Shown here one piece after another: positions 1 to 7,869 of a DNA stretch of 64,000 nt (position 1 is the stretch's first letter; each line of letters begins with the position of its first letter). The DNA comes from Phytoactinopolyspora alkaliphila (GTDB taxonomy: Bacteria > Actinomycetota > Actinomycetes > Jiangellales > Jiangellaceae). The position numbers were made by a program, and so were the translations under genes. Below the pieces are notes generated by a model. It saw only the letters and a program-made list of their open reading frames with translations, was not told the origin of the DNA and ran no database searches. Location of the stretch: NCBI RefSeq assembly GCF_010550695.1, contig NZ_JAAGOB010000003.1, forward strand, positions 1-64,000, given 5' to 3'.

Positions 1-1
1 C

Positions 2-166
2 TACGCCGCCCTCGAAGAAGGCATGTCCAACGCCCTCATCGAATCCACCAACACCAAGATCCGCGTCATCACCCGCGTCGCCTACGGATTCAAAGACCCT
101 CACGCCCTCATCGCCCTGGCCATGCTCTCCCTCGGCGGCTACCGCCCAGCCCTCCCGGGCCGCTAA
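2..166 (+). CDS. ISL3-family transposase, C-terminal fragment (cut by window start)
   Basis: The open frame enters from the left edge and ends at TAA 164-166. The 54 visible residues include SNALIESTNTKIRVITR, then YGFKDPHALIALAMLSLGGY, which is the conserved C-terminal end of the DDE transposases of the ISL3 family. The N-terminal zinc-ribbon/HTH part and most of the catalytic domain would lie before the window. Whether the element is intact cannot be judged. The palindrome that follows 24 bases later may belong to the insertion sequence end. Confidence 0.8.
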   Translation, partial: YAALEEGMSNALIESTNTKIRVITRVAYGFKDPHALIALAMLSLGGYRPALPGR

Positions 167-190
167 CCCACGGAAACGTCAGGAGAGCCC

Positions 191-280
191 TAAATGATCA
201 TGTAAACCATGTTTTCTCGTGCGATACCAGGGCTGCAGGCATGGTGAAGCACGAGAAGGCATGGTTTACATGATCATTTA
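191..280. repeat. 90-bp palindrome (32-bp arms) behind the transposase
   Basis: Bases 191-222 and 249-280 are inverted copies. The outer 21 bases of each arm are perfect and AT-rich, unlike the surrounding DNA. There are two mismatches further in, both T on the left against G on the right, so a + strand RNA would pair over all 32 positions with G.U wobbles. The loop is 26 bases. It could be the end of the insertion sequence, a MITE-like element, or a strong terminator for the transposase transcript. Confidence 0.75.
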
Positions 281-287
281 GGTGGGG

Positions 288-932
288 TTAGTGGAGTTCT
301 TGGCGGCGCCAGAGGCCGGCGGCTTGTTCGAGCTCCTCGGCCATGCGCAGGTTTCCGCGGGCCAGCCGGATCTGCCGGTCACGCTCGTCGTCGAGGGCGT
401 CATCGGCTACGTAGGCTCGGCCGGAGGCGATCACCCGGCAGAATGCCGAGGCGCGTTCCAGCGTGGTGGCGAAGTCGCCGTCGAAGGCGCGGGTCAAGAT
501 CGCGTCACCGAGCGCGGCGACCTCCCGCGGCCCTGGTGGTTGCTCCACCCCTGCGACGGCGGTGGAGACCTCCGCCATTTGCTGGCCTGCGGCGAACAGG
601 CGGGACGCTTCCGGTCCGTTGCGGTGCACCCAGCTACGCAGCAGGTACAGCGACCACATGGTTCCGGGAAGCGTGCCCGGCCCGGACTCGCGCCACAGTT
701 CGGCGAGCTCGTCCAAGCCGACCTGATCGGCCAGGCGGACCAGGCGCTCGGTGGTGCCTGGGCTGGCGTCGTCGGCGCGGCCGGCCCGGAGCAGAGCCGA
801 GGCGGTGGCATGCGCGATGGCGATGCGGTCGGCCGGGTCGGGGTCGCCCAGGAGATCCGGCATGTCGCCGCGGAGCGACGGGCGGCGTGGTCGCTGGGAT
901 TCGTCGCCTCCGGGAGCGGTGCCCGGCGTCAT
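288..932 (-). CDS. conserved hypothetical protein (actinobacterial)
   Basis: This is a 214-residue, mostly helical soluble protein with no motif I recognise. The ATG at 932 overlaps the stop of the upstream metallo-hydrolase gene as ATGA (929-932), so I prefer it to the longer frame that begins at 1106 inside that gene. The overlap implies translational coupling and a shared transcript with the hydrolase. The sequence is rich in Ala, Arg and Glu, with a run of predicted helices from about residue 35 onward. No signal peptide or membrane segment is visible. Function unknown. Confidence 0.6.
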   Translation of the reverse strand: MTPGTAPGGDESQRPRRPSLRGDMPDLLGDPDPADRIAIAHATASALLRAGRADDASPGTTERLVRLADQVGLDELAELWRESGPGTLPGTMWSLYLLRSWVHRNGPEASRLFAAGQQMAEVSTAVAGVEQPPGPREVAALGDAILTRAFDGDFATTLERASAFCRVIASGRAYVADDALDDERDRQIRLARGNLRMAEELEQAAGLWRRQELH

Positions 933-1558
933 AGCGTGACCGACTCCCCGGCGGCGATGACGCGAAGGTCCATGCCCTGCGGGCCGAGCCGCTGGAAGTG
1001 GCCGTAGTACATCTCCGGCTTCGCCAGGAGCGCCTGATGGATGGGTATCGCCGTGGCCGGGGCGACACCTCGTAGGAATTCGATGGCTTCGGAGATCTTC
1101 TGCCACGGGGCGGCCGTCGGCAGGCCGAGGATCTCAACGTCGGTGTCCGGCGCCGTGAACGAGTCGCCCGGGTGGAAGAACCGCCCGCCGACGAGGTAGC
1201 CGACGTTCGCGATGACGGGGATGTCCGGATGGATGACCGCATGCTGCTCCCCGTAGACGTCCACTCGGGTGCCGACGTCGACGCGGTCGCCCGAGCGGAC
1301 CGTGGTGCAAGTGATGTGGTTCTCGGCCAGCAGTTCCGCGGTGCCGGGATCCGCGTAGACGGAGGCGTCCGGATTGCGCTCGATCAGGGCAGGCAGGCGT
1401 TCCAGGTCGACGTGGTCAGGGTGCTGATGGGTCACCAGCACGGCGGTCAGGTCCGTGAGTGCCTCGAATCCGTGCGAGAAGTTGCCCGGGTCGATCAGCA
1501 CCCGGGCGGCGCCGTCTTCAACGAGAACGCACGAGTGCTCGAACTTGGTCAGCTTCAT
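929..1558 (-). CDS. MBL-fold metal-dependent hydrolase (UlaG-like)
   Basis: The 209-residue protein belongs to the metallo-beta-lactamase superfamily. The metal-binding motif HQHPDH is at residues 44-49, a second ligand region HPGD at 129-132, and a late His at 174. The short length and the N-terminal start on a KFEHSC-type strand resemble the UlaG/YtkL-like branch, whose members hydrolyse small phosphoesters or lactones. The substrate here is unknown. The gene lies 46 bases downstream of the cobalamin adenosyltransferase on the same strand and is coupled (ATGA) to the hypothetical gene after it. It is probably a cytoplasmic enzyme, since no export signal is seen. Confidence 0.85.
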   Translation of the reverse strand: MKLTKFEHSCVLVEDGAARVLIDPGNFSHGFEALTDLTAVLVTHQHPDHVDLERLPALIERNPDASVYADPGTAELLAENHITCTTVRSGDRVDVGTRVDVYGEQHAVIHPDIPVIANVGYLVGGRFFHPGDSFTAPDTDVEILGLPTAAPWQKISEAIEFLRGVAPATAIPIHQALLAKPEMYYGHFQRLGPQGMDLRVIAAGESVTL

Positions 1559-1604
1559 CTGCTCGATTCTACGAGCCGCGCCGCCTGGGGTTCAGCGTGA
1601 CCTC

Positions 1605-2225
1605 TCAGCGAGAGGACGGCTCGTCGCGACCCCCACCGGGCTGCCACAGGACGTCGCCGTCGTGGCGGTTGGCGTACCGTGCGAGAACGAACAGCAGGTC
1701 CGAGAGCCGGTTCAGGTACGTGGCGGTCAGCGGGTTGACGCCGTCGTCGTCACCGTCACCGTACGTCTCCAGGGCATGCCATGCGGATCGCTCGGCACGG
1801 CGGACCGTCGTCGTCGCCACGTGCAGGTGCGCCGAGGTCACCGTGCCTCCGGGGAGGACGAAGGAACGCAACTTGGGCAGGTCCGCGTTGAAGGTGTCGC
1901 AGTACGATTCGAGCTCGTCGATCCACGCCGCTTGGACCCGGAGGGGCTCGTACTCGTACGTCGGCTTGAGCGGCATGCACAGATCCGCACCGACGTCGAA
2001 CAGGTCGTTCTGGATACGGACCAGCGCGCCCAGCGCGGCGTCGCCGAGGTCGCCGCCTCCGCCGCCGTGACGCTCCACCGCGACCACCACGCCGATGGTG
2101 GCATTGGCCTCGTTGACGTCGGCGTACGCGACGAGGCGAGGATCCGTCTTGCGGGTTCGGCTGAAATCGCCGAGCCCCGTGGTTCCGTCGTCGCCGGTGC
2201 GGGTGTAGATCTTCGTCAAGTTCAC
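1605..2225 (-). CDS. pduO: PduO-type cob(I)alamin adenosyltransferase
   Basis: This enzyme transfers the adenosyl group of ATP to cob(I)alamin, making coenzyme B12. The ATP-binding N-terminus TRTGDDGTTGL is near residues 8-18, followed by YADVNEAN and the C-terminal helix NRLSDLLFVLAR, all hallmarks of the trimeric PduO family. The open frame extends far upstream, but homology begins at tandem GTG codons at 2228 and 2225, so the protein is about 206 residues, normal for the family. No strong ribosome binding site precedes either GTG. It is likely the first gene of a short minus-strand unit with the MBL hydrolase. Confidence 0.9.
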   Translation of the reverse strand: MNLTKIYTRTGDDGTTGLGDFSRTRKTDPRLVAYADVNEANATIGVVVAVERHGGGGGDLGDAALGALVRIQNDLFDVGADLCMPLKPTYEYEPLRVQAAWIDELESYCDTFNADLPKLRSFVLPGGTVTSAHLHVATTTVRRAERSAWHALETYGDGDDDGVNPLTATYLNRLSDLLFVLARYANRHDGDVLWQPGGGRDEPSSR

Positions 2226-2335
2226 CACACGATCCACAGTACGACGCCGGACGGCCCCGCCGTGCGCCGATGACCGGCGGGGGCGTGCGTAGGGCATCCG
2301 GCGGCGGGATTCGGCCACGAGGCGCGGGCGCCTGA

Positions 2336-2881
2336 ATGCTAGCCTCAGCGGTTGTGACGAGTCCTGGCCAGGGCGCCGCGCGAGTGGCGCGGGGCGGCAC
2401 GCTGGCCGCCGCCTGCCTCGGCATGTCCGTGGGCGCGCACGTCGCGGCTGGAGGAGCCGTCCACATGTCCGCCGGCGTGCTCGCCGGCGGCTTGGCGCTG
2501 GCGGTGATCTGTGTGGCTGCCGCCGACGCCCGCCGCTCCTTCGGCGGCATTCTCGGCGTGGTGCTGCTCTCCCAGGTGGGTCTCCATCTCTTCGCGGGCG
2601 CGGGTGGGCACCATGCGGATCCGGCCGGACTCGGCCTGACCCCGGCGATGGTCGCGTTCCACGGCGTGGCCGCCGTCCTGGTGAGCCTGGTGCTCGCGCA
2701 CGGCGAACGGCTCGTGTGGGCACTGTGGAGCCTCGCGCGATTGCCACGGGTTCCGCGGCTCGGTCTGGTTGTGCCGGACGCCGGCGCGCCGCGGCTCGTC
2801 CGCGACTACCGGCCCGTCTTGGCGCTGTGCCGGGACCTGCATCTCACCGGACCCGACACCCGCGCCCCGCCCGCTGGCTGA
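2336..2881 (+). CDS. small multi-pass membrane protein upstream of ycnI
   Basis: The 181-residue protein has about four hydrophobic segments, near residues 20-45, 47-62, 72-88 and 103-120, with His-containing loops (GLHLFAGAGGHH). It is followed by a basic cytoplasmic tail. Genes of this kind often stand directly before ycnI/DUF1775 genes in actinobacteria, and the His-rich loops would fit a role in copper handling. That link rests on context only. The start is uncertain: ATG 2336, or GTG 2354 in the same frame. Neither has a clear ribosome binding site. Confidence 0.55.
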   Translation: MLASAVVTSPGQGAARVARGGTLAAACLGMSVGAHVAAGGAVHMSAGVLAGGLALAVICVAAADARRSFGGILGVVLLSQVGLHLFAGAGGHHADPAGLGLTPAMVAFHGVAAVLVSLVLAHGERLVWALWSLARLPRVPRLGLVVPDAGAPRLVRDYRPVLALCRDLHLTGPDTRAPPAG

Positions 2882-3019
2882 CGCACGCGGGGACCGGCAA
2901 CGCCCGGATCCATCCGTCACGCGTCCTGAGTGACTTGCCCGGACCCACTGGGCGAGCTTTCGTGCGCCGTGGGCGCACGCCTCAACACACTTCCCACCAG
3001 CAACAGGGGTTCATCAGCC

Positions 3020-3739
3020 ATGCCATTGTCGATATCTGTCATCCGTCCCGTGCGCGTCGGCGGCGCCGTGGCCGGCGCCACCGCTCTCGTCGTCGCCGGA
3101 CCCGCCCTCGCGGGCGCGCACGTCACCGTGAACCCGGGCGAGGCACCCGCCGGTTCCTACACCGTGCTCACGGTTGCCGTGCCACACGGCTGCGAAACGT
3201 CCGGCACCACCGAGGTCGCCATCGAGATTCCCGAGGAGATCCTCGCCGTCACCCCCACCGTCCACGCGAACTGGGACGTGGTGAGACTCGCTGCCAACGG
3301 CTCGCCGGCCGAAGCCGGCGGCTCCGTCGCGCAGGTCGTGTACTCGGCACACACGCCGTTGCCGCACGACCTACGGGACGCGTTCGAGCTGTCGGTCCGC
3401 CTGCCCGATGAGGCCGGGCAGACGTTGGCCTTCCCGGTGGTACAGAGCTGTGAGGACGGTCAAGCCGCGTGGGTCGAGATCGCCGCCGACGACGAGGACC
3501 CGCACGATCTGGAGTACCCGGCACCACTCGTCGAGATCACCGAACCCGTCGACGACGGCCACGGTGCCGAGACGGCGGCCGGCGATGACACCGCGGAGGA
3601 GGACTCGTCCGCCGGATCCGGTACCGAAGCGATGACCGTCGCCGGATTCGGGACCGGTCTGGCCGGCGTGGTCCTTGGCGGTGCTGCCCTCGTGTACGCG
3701 CACCGGCGAACACGCTCCGGGGACCACCCGGCTCGCTGA
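3020..3739 (+). CDS. ycnI: YcnI-like DUF1775 protein, exported and membrane-anchored
   Basis: The 239-residue protein has a signal peptide (basic start, hydrophobic core, cleavage near AGA/HVTVNPG), a DUF1775 domain of about 140 residues, an acidic linker and a C-terminal membrane helix (VAGFGTGLAGVVLGGAALVYA) followed by Arg-rich residues. After cleavage the mature protein would begin with His. In Bacillus subtilis YcnI, the N-terminal His forms a copper-binding mono-histidine brace. ATG 3020 is chosen because it starts the signal peptide and follows CAGGGG at 3004-3009. The longer frame from 2930 adds non-signal sequence. Role: probably extracytoplasmic copper binding. Confidence 0.85.
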   Translation: MPLSISVIRPVRVGGAVAGATALVVAGPALAGAHVTVNPGEAPAGSYTVLTVAVPHGCETSGTTEVAIEIPEEILAVTPTVHANWDVVRLAANGSPAEAGGSVAQVVYSAHTPLPHDLRDAFELSVRLPDEAGQTLAFPVVQSCEDGQAAWVEIAADDEDPHDLEYPAPLVEITEPVDDGHGAETAAGDDTAEEDSSAGSGTEAMTVAGFGTGLAGVVLGGAALVYAHRRTRSGDHPAR

Positions 3740-3779
3740 CGCCGTCGGCTGACCCGGTCCGCGGCGATCCGCTCGCCCC

Positions 3780-5564
3780 TCACCCTGCGGCGACAGAGTC
3801 AGGAGCGAGCGGATTGCGGACCGTCCCCACCGCGGAGATCACCGGGCGCTCGGCGTCGTCGTCGTAGCCGCGCTCGAACAGCCGCAAGCGGTTCAGGCAG
3901 AGCTTCGGGAACGTCGGCGTCTCCAGGTCGAACAGGGCGAAGCGGTCGCTCAAGTCGGCGCCGAAGCGCCGGTGGTACACCGTCATTTCCTCCCGCGCCT
4001 GCGCCCAGAACGCCGGCTCCGGCAGTCCGAGGAGATCATCGGCGATCTCGGCCAGGTACCGGTAGACCCCGACGAGCAAGCCGTTCTGCAGATACTTGAT
4101 CAACGTCGTCGCGCCCAGTGTCACGTCGGCGAGCGCATCCCGTGCAGCGGGGGCTAGGCGATCGTGTTCGGGAAGCGGCTCGGAGCAGATTGCGACGTCG
4201 TCGACGAAGTCCTTCACGACGAGCCGGGTAGGAACCCCGTCGCGGTGCACGATCATGCAATTCTGCCCGTGCGGCGAGAACATCGCCCCGTACTTGTAGA
4301 GCACATGCAGCAAGGGCGGCAGTGTCGCCGCGTGCAGGTGCTGCAACCATTCGTCCGCCGAGAGCCCGCTCTCTTTCAGAAGGGCACCGGCGAACGGCTG
4401 ACCGTCCGCGTCGACATGCAGCAGCGCCGCCAGCGACACCGCGCGTTCGCCCGGCTCCAGGTAGCCGTGGACCGACTCTCTCCAGATCGCGCCCAGCAAT
4501 TCTGTGTGCTGGTACGGAACGCCGGGGACGCTCTCGAACGCGGGGTGCGGGATGCTCACCGAGGCGACCTCGCCCAGCAGGACGAGCCCGGTTTCCCGCA
4601 GGAACGGGTCGGCGTGGGCCAGGCCGCACAGCCATGCGGTGAGCGCGGGAGCCGCGATAGTGCGCTCGCGGGGCAGGCCGCGATAGACGGAGGTGTTGAG
4701 AACGGACAACGGGAGCTTCAGATAGCGCCGAGCAGGCTGGTCGATGTCGGTGAGGGTCCGGATGGCCAGTTGTGGCCGGTAGCGCGGCGCCGCCTCTCCG
4801 AGGTGGACCAGCGATCCACGGGCCAGTTCGCTCGCGTGCAAGGGAAGGATCCGGTTGGTCCATTGCCACGGATGAACCGGCAGGTAGACACACCTGTCGG
4901 GATCCAGCCCGGCGAGGTGGGCGTGGGCGCGCAGCCGGTCGAACTCGCCGTCGCCCACCTGTTCACGGACCACGGTGTGGTGATCCAGGCCGGGGACGGC
5001 TTGTTCGTCGGCGATCGCCGGTTCGGCCGCCAGCCAGTGCAGCCGCAGCTCGCGCCCAACCTCTGGGGCGTACGCAAACATGTCGTCGGCGCCGAACCCG
5101 ACCCGGCCCTTGCTGGCGACTATCCACGGATGTCCGCGAAGCTCGCTCTCGGCGAGGACAGAGTCCATGTCGATGAGCGCGGCGCTCGGCCGGGCGCGCG
5201 CCAGCTGCCAGGTGTCAGAGACGAGCGTCGAGGACAGCTCCGCGACCAGGTTCGCCACGGTGGGCGGGGGAACGCCCAAGCTGGTGGTGAGCGTCGCGAG
5301 CAGGTGGGCCGCGTCGGGCGGGACGCCGCCGCTCCAGCTCAGGGAGTCCGGGTCTATTCGCCACCAGCCGAGACTCCGGTAGCGTGCCCGCGCCGTCAGG
5401 GTGCCTTCCGGCAGGTCGACGACGAGCCGGCCGTCGCCGCTCACGTTCGCGGGAATGATCTCCTCGTACATGAACTCGGTGAGTGCCTTGGCGAGTAGCT
5501 CCCGGTTGGCTCGGGTCCAGTGCGCGGCGCTCAGCCACGACGGTGCGGTGAGGGGTTCGTTCAT
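3780..5564 (-). CDS. rhbF: NIS siderophore synthetase RhbF/DesD-like (IucA/IucC family)
   Basis: At 594 residues it has the normal length for NRPS-independent siderophore synthetases. These enzymes adenylate a carboxylate of citrate or a citryl intermediate and join it to a hydroxamate amine. The family motifs HPWQW and FSPHGQNCM, and KDFVDDV in the ATP/active-site region, are visible. The FhuF-like C-terminal half ends with a LCLNRL motif. It is the last gene of the six-gene operon. Its ATG at 5564 overlaps the stop of rhbE (ATGA). By analogy to rhizobactin 1021/schizokinen assembly it would add the second diaminopropane arm. Confidence 0.9.
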   Translation of the reverse strand: MNEPLTAPSWLSAAHWTRANRELLAKALTEFMYEEIIPANVSGDGRLVVDLPEGTLTARARYRSLGWWRIDPDSLSWSGGVPPDAAHLLATLTTSLGVPPPTVANLVAELSSTLVSDTWQLARARPSAALIDMDSVLAESELRGHPWIVASKGRVGFGADDMFAYAPEVGRELRLHWLAAEPAIADEQAVPGLDHHTVVREQVGDGEFDRLRAHAHLAGLDPDRCVYLPVHPWQWTNRILPLHASELARGSLVHLGEAAPRYRPQLAIRTLTDIDQPARRYLKLPLSVLNTSVYRGLPRERTIAAPALTAWLCGLAHADPFLRETGLVLLGEVASVSIPHPAFESVPGVPYQHTELLGAIWRESVHGYLEPGERAVSLAALLHVDADGQPFAGALLKESGLSADEWLQHLHAATLPPLLHVLYKYGAMFSPHGQNCMIVHRDGVPTRLVVKDFVDDVAICSEPLPEHDRLAPAARDALADVTLGATTLIKYLQNGLLVGVYRYLAEIADDLLGLPEPAFWAQAREEMTVYHRRFGADLSDRFALFDLETPTFPKLCLNRLRLFERGYDDDAERPVISAVGTVRNPLAPDSVAAG

Positions 5565-7168
5565 GCGTCGTCCTGTCGTCGCGGTGGGGGAGCGAGGTCG
5601 GTGCGTCGAAGGAGTGAATCTGGGGTCGCCCTGGCCACACCTCGTGTACTCCTGCGCCCCACCAGATCCACTCCGTCGTCAGGAACACGGTCCTGGGAGT
5701 GAGCAGAGCCCAGGGAGGAGGTGCCGAAACGCTGGAACACGGTCCGCTCCCGCACCGGATACACCTCGCGACCGGCCACGGCGTTGGCGATCACCGCGCC
5801 CCGGTACGCGCCGAGACCGAGGTCGGGCGCGCCGACGCCGTGGGTGTGCAGCTCACCGTTCTGGATGAACAACGACGACGCCCCCGGTCTGGCATCGGAA
5901 CCGGCACCAGGGTCGGCGGCCACGCCGTCGTCGCGGCCGGTGTCCACCACCCGCCCGCCGAGCCCGTGGCGGAGCTTGAGCCGGTAGTCCAGGTCCACCT
6001 CGGGCCGGCCGTGCTCGTCGGTGGCGACGAAGCCGGCCGGAAGAGGAAGAGGCGTGGGCTCGTAGCCGGTGGCGAGCACCACCACGTCGGTGTCCCGGAT
6101 GAAGGTGCGCTGCTCGTCGTGGTGCCGCCAGGTCAGCCGCCAGCGCCGGCCGGGCACCGGCGACGGGGCGATCTCCCCGAGCTCGCACCGGCCGGCGTAG
6201 GTGAGCGGCGGCTCGTCGCCGCCGATCGTGGCCTCGTAGAGGAGGTCGTAGATGCGTTCGCTGGTCTCCGCTGACAGCCCCTTGTACAGCAGGTCCTGAC
6301 CGGCGCGCACCCGGTCTCGGGTGCCGGGGGCGAGCCCGTGGAAGTACGCCGTGTACTCGGGGGAGAAGTGCTCGAGCCCGAGTTTCGAGTACTCCATCGG
6401 CAGGAATCCGGCACCGCGGGTGAACCAGTCCACGATGCCGCCGTGGGCTGCGTGAGACTGCAGGAGATCGGCCACCACTTCACCGGCGCTCTGGCCGGAG
6501 CCGACCACGGTCACGTGGGCGGCGCCGCTGATCTTCTCCCTGAGCTCCAGGTAGTGGGCAGCGTGGAAGACGTCCTCTCCGAGCCGGTCACGCACCGCCT
6601 CCGGAACCCGCGGGCGGCTGCCTACCCCGAAGACCACTGAACGCGCCCGGAACCGGATGGTGGACGAGCTGCCGCCGTGACCATCCGCGGACACATGCTG
6701 GGTGGTGCCGTCGCCGGTGCTGTCATCGCGGTCAGTCGCCGTCACGCGAATGGTCCAGGTGCCGTCGCCGCCGGGCTCCACCTTCTCGACCCGATGCCCG
6801 AACCGGCATGACGGCAGGCTCGCCGCGACCCACCCGGCATAGGCGTCGTACTCCTGGCGCGGGACGTGAAAGCGCTCGTAGAAGTAGAACCGATACAGCC
6901 GGTTGTGTTCATGCAGATAGTTCAGAAACGAGAATCTGCTGGTCGGGTCGGCGAGGGTCACCAGATCCGCGAGGAACGGCACCTGAAGGGTGGTGCCGGG
7001 CAGCATCAGGCCCGGGTGCCAGGAGAAGGCTGGGCGGGCCTCGAAGAACAGAGCGTCGATGTCCGGAACCGGATCCAGCAGGGCGGCGAGCCCGAGGTTG
7101 AACGGCCCGAGCCCCACCCCGACGACATCGAGAACGCGGTCCCGATCTCTCGTTTCGCCGACGGTCAC
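5561..7168 (-). CDS. rhbE: flavin-dependent N-hydroxylase RhbE-like (lysine/diaminopropane N-monooxygenase)
   Basis: This enzyme uses FAD and NADPH to hydroxylate a terminal amine, giving the hydroxylamine of a hydroxamate siderophore. The FAD motif GVGLGPFNLGLA is near residues 17-28, the NADPH-binding GSGQSAGE is in the middle, and the ATGYEPTPLP motif is near the C-terminal third. The protein is 535 residues against the usual 430-450. The excess is a Ser/Thr/Asp-rich insertion after about residue 140 and a polar tail after the YPVRERTVFQRFG motif. The start ATG 7168 overlaps the stop of rhbD. The substrate is inferred from the neighbours rhbA/rhbB to be 1,3-diaminopropane rather than lysine. 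Confidence 0.9.
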   Translation of the reverse strand: MTVGETRDRDRVLDVVGVGLGPFNLGLAALLDPVPDIDALFFEARPAFSWHPGLMLPGTTLQVPFLADLVTLADPTSRFSFLNYLHEHNRLYRFYFYERFHVPRQEYDAYAGWVAASLPSCRFGHRVEKVEPGGDGTWTIRVTATDRDDSTGDGTTQHVSADGHGGSSSTIRFRARSVVFGVGSRPRVPEAVRDRLGEDVFHAAHYLELREKISGAAHVTVVGSGQSAGEVVADLLQSHAAHGGIVDWFTRGAGFLPMEYSKLGLEHFSPEYTAYFHGLAPGTRDRVRAGQDLLYKGLSAETSERIYDLLYEATIGGDEPPLTYAGRCELGEIAPSPVPGRRWRLTWRHHDEQRTFIRDTDVVVLATGYEPTPLPLPAGFVATDEHGRPEVDLDYRLKLRHGLGGRVVDTGRDDGVAADPGAGSDARPGASSLFIQNGELHTHGVGAPDLGLGAYRGAVIANAVAGREVYPVRERTVFQRFGTSSLGSAHSQDRVPDDGVDLVGRRSTRGVARATPDSLLRRTDLAPPPRRQDDA

Positions 7169-7869
7169 GGCCGTTCACCGCCCATCGGCTCGTCGCTGTG
7201 CCGGTCTGCGGTGTCATCGCCCGTATGGACCATCAGCACCGCGCGCTTCTCCGGAAGGTCGAGGTGGCCGATCGAGCGGAAGCCCAGCCGCCGGCAGAAC
7301 GCATGCATCCGGGTGTTGCGGATGTCCGGCTCGCACACGACCCGCCTCCCGCGGTGCGGATGGTCCCCGTTCAGCAGGTGCGAGACGAAGGCGCGGCCGA
7401 GCAGCCGTGGCATGCCGCTGCCGAGGAAGCGTTCCGGACCCACCAGCAGGTGCCATCCGACGTCGCCCGGCCGTGCGGGATAGTGCGCGGCCAGGGGATC
7501 GCCGGCCACGCGGTAGGTCTCGACGTAGCCGAAGGGGACCCCGTCGGCGGACACGATCCAGCCCTGCTGATGGGTCAGCTCGGACAGATAGGCGCCGACG
7601 TCGTCGCGCGGGCGGTCGAGCTCCCACCAGGGCGCGACGTGTGGTGTGTTCATCCAGGCATGGATCAGCTCCAGGTGGGCGTCGACGTCGAGCGGTTCCA
7701 CCTCGATCAGCACGCGCGCCCGGTGCTCGCGGCTCGTGCCCGGTGCCGGCCCGGGAGACGTCGTCGATCCGTGGAATGACTTCGACCAGGGGCCAAATGC
7801 GGAGGTGGAGCCTGATGATGGGCGGCGCGGATCAGCAATCATCGGAATGGGGGATACGGGCGGTGGCAT
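7165..7869 (-). CDS. rhbD: GNAT N-acyltransferase RhbD-like (hydroxylamine acetyltransferase)
   Basis: The protein belongs to the IucB/RhbD/MbtK-type GNAT family, which acetylates the N-hydroxy-amine to form the hydroxamate. Motifs visible are HAWMNTPHVAPWW early, GDVGWHLLVGPERFLG in the middle (acetyl-CoA region), and VCEPDIRNTRMHAFCRRLGF near the end. The start at 7869 is preceded by GAGAGAG and overlaps rhbC by 38 bases. ATG 7842, overlapping by only 11 bases, is the alternative and would remove a Pro/Ser-rich stretch. The stop is coupled to rhbE (ATGA). Confidence 0.88.
   Translation of the reverse strand: MPPPVSPIPMIADPRRPSSGSTSAFGPWSKSFHGSTTSPGPAPGTSREHRARVLIEVEPLDVDAHLELIHAWMNTPHVAPWWELDRPRDDVGAYLSELTHQQGWIVSADGVPFGYVETYRVAGDPLAAHYPARPGDVGWHLLVGPERFLGSGMPRLLGRAFVSHLLNGDHPHRGRRVVCEPDIRNTRMHAFCRRLGFRSIGHLDLPEKRAVLMVHTGDDTADRHSDEPMGGERP

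Noticed and set aside
5561-7168. Desferrioxamine (des) cluster instead of rhizobactin-type
   Set aside because: The des cluster has one IucA/C gene and a lysine decarboxylase but no class III aminotransferase. Here there are two IucA/C genes and the aminotransferase/decarboxylase pair in rhb order.
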